From NCBI GenBank assembly GCA_002390225.1, contig DGOW01000063.1:4008-10247 (forward strand): DNA of 6,240 nucleotides. Reading direction: 5' to 3'. Of this stretch, positions 5,957 through 6,240 are shown piece by piece. The DNA comes from Gemmatimonadales bacterium UBA4456 (GTDB taxonomy: Bacteria > Gemmatimonadota > Gemmatimonadetes > Longimicrobiales > Gaopeijiaceae). Position 1 is the first letter of the stretch. Every line of letters starts with the position of its first letter. Made by a program: the position numbers and the translations under genes. The notes below the pieces were generated by a model. It was not told where the DNA came from, made no database searches, and saw only the letters and a list, made by a program, of their open reading frames with translations.

Positions 5957-6240
5957 ATGACCCTCGCTCTCATCTTCCCCGGCCAGGGATCCCAATACGT
6001 CGGGATGGCCGGTTCGCTGCGCGACAGTGAACCAGCGGCCGCGGACGTGTTCGCTCTTGCAGATGAGACGCTGGGCTTCTCGCTCTCCGGACTCATGCTG
6101 AATGGCCCGGCCGACGAGCTCACTGCGACGAGGAACGCGCAGCCTGCTCTCCTGACGCACTCGGTTGCGGCGCTCCGTGTGCTGGGTGACCGGGCGGGCC
6201 CACCCGCGCTGGCTGCGGGACACTCGCTGGGAGAGTTCAG
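5957..6240 (+). CDS. fabD: Malonyl-CoA:ACP transacylase, N-terminal part (cut by window end)
   Basis: FabD transfers malonate from malonyl-CoA to acyl carrier protein, supplying the extender for FabH and the elongating synthases. The frame from ATG 5957 stays open to the window edge, giving 94 complete codons of a protein that normally has about 310 residues. Diagnostic motifs are IFPGQGSQYVGM (6-17), RNAQPALL (59-66) and the nucleophile elbow GHSLGE (88-93) with active serine S90. The downstream catalytic His and the substrate-anchoring Arg lie outside the window. The start is set by the family N-terminus (MTLALIFPGQ). There is no Shine-Dalgarno in the 18-nt gap after fabH, which is pyrimidine-rich, so initiation may depend on ribosomes finishing fabH. 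It could in principle be an acyltransferase domain of a larger protein, but gene order makes stand-alone FabD most likely. Confidence 0.95.
   Translation, partial: MTLALIFPGQGSQYVGMAGSLRDSEPAAADVFALADETLGFSLSGLMLNGPADELTATRNAQPALLTHSVAALRVLGDRAGPPALAAGHSLGEF

Noticed and set aside
5305..6123. 272-codon open frame on the - strand
   Set aside because: It lies antisense to fabH and fabD, whose motifs are unmistakable; its Ser/Arg/Pro-rich product has no family features and reflects G+C-rich codon bias.
5492..6223. 243-codon open frame on the - strand
   Set aside because: Antisense to fabH/fabD and overlapping another antisense frame; the Arg/His/Glu-rich product has no recognisable domain.

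Overview
This window is a dense, one-directional run of core housekeeping genes from a G+C-rich bacterium. Every convincing gene is on the + strand. In order: the last codons of an upstream reading frame; sucC and sucD (succinate-CoA ligase); a small two-CBS-domain protein; ndk (nucleoside diphosphate kinase); a DUF177/YceD protein; rpmF (ribosomal protein L32); plsX; fabH; and the 5' end of fabD, cut by the window edge. No RNA gene, insertion sequence, CRISPR array, phage gene or attachment site was seen.

There are two functional blocks. Positions 154-3118 carry energy and nucleotide metabolism. SucCD makes ATP (or GTP) from succinyl-CoA through a phosphohistidine, and Ndk moves the terminal phosphate between nucleotides through its own phosphohistidine. 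The CBS protein between them is a possible adenine-nucleotide-binding regulator. Positions 3197-6240 carry the widespread yceD-rpmF-plsX-fabH-fabD block, which links ribosome supply to phospholipid and fatty acid initiation. PlsX makes acyl-phosphate from acyl-ACP, FabH performs the first condensation, and FabD loads malonate onto ACP.

Spacing suggests transcription as one or two operons. sucC/sucD are 6 nt apart, CBS/ndk overlap by 4 nt (ATGA), yceD/rpmF are 5 nt apart, plsX/fabH overlap by 4 nt (ATGA), and fabH/fabD are 18 nt apart. The larger gaps (sucD-CBS 62 nt, ndk-yceD 78 nt, rpmF-plsX 74 nt) hold small inverted repeats but no strong U-tailed terminator. The ndk-yceD gap is the likeliest transcription boundary.

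Taxonomy cannot be fixed by eye. The G+C content (around 60% by inspection), the sucCD-ndk neighbourhood and the protein style fit a Gram-negative or deep-branching environmental lineage such as Gemmatimonadota or a myxobacterial/deltaproteobacterial relative; this is a weak inference. I do not see a previously undescribed system. The most notable items are the CBS protein between sucCD and ndk, a hairpin across the sucD stop codon, and a few substitutions in otherwise conserved motifs of SucC, PlsX and FabH.
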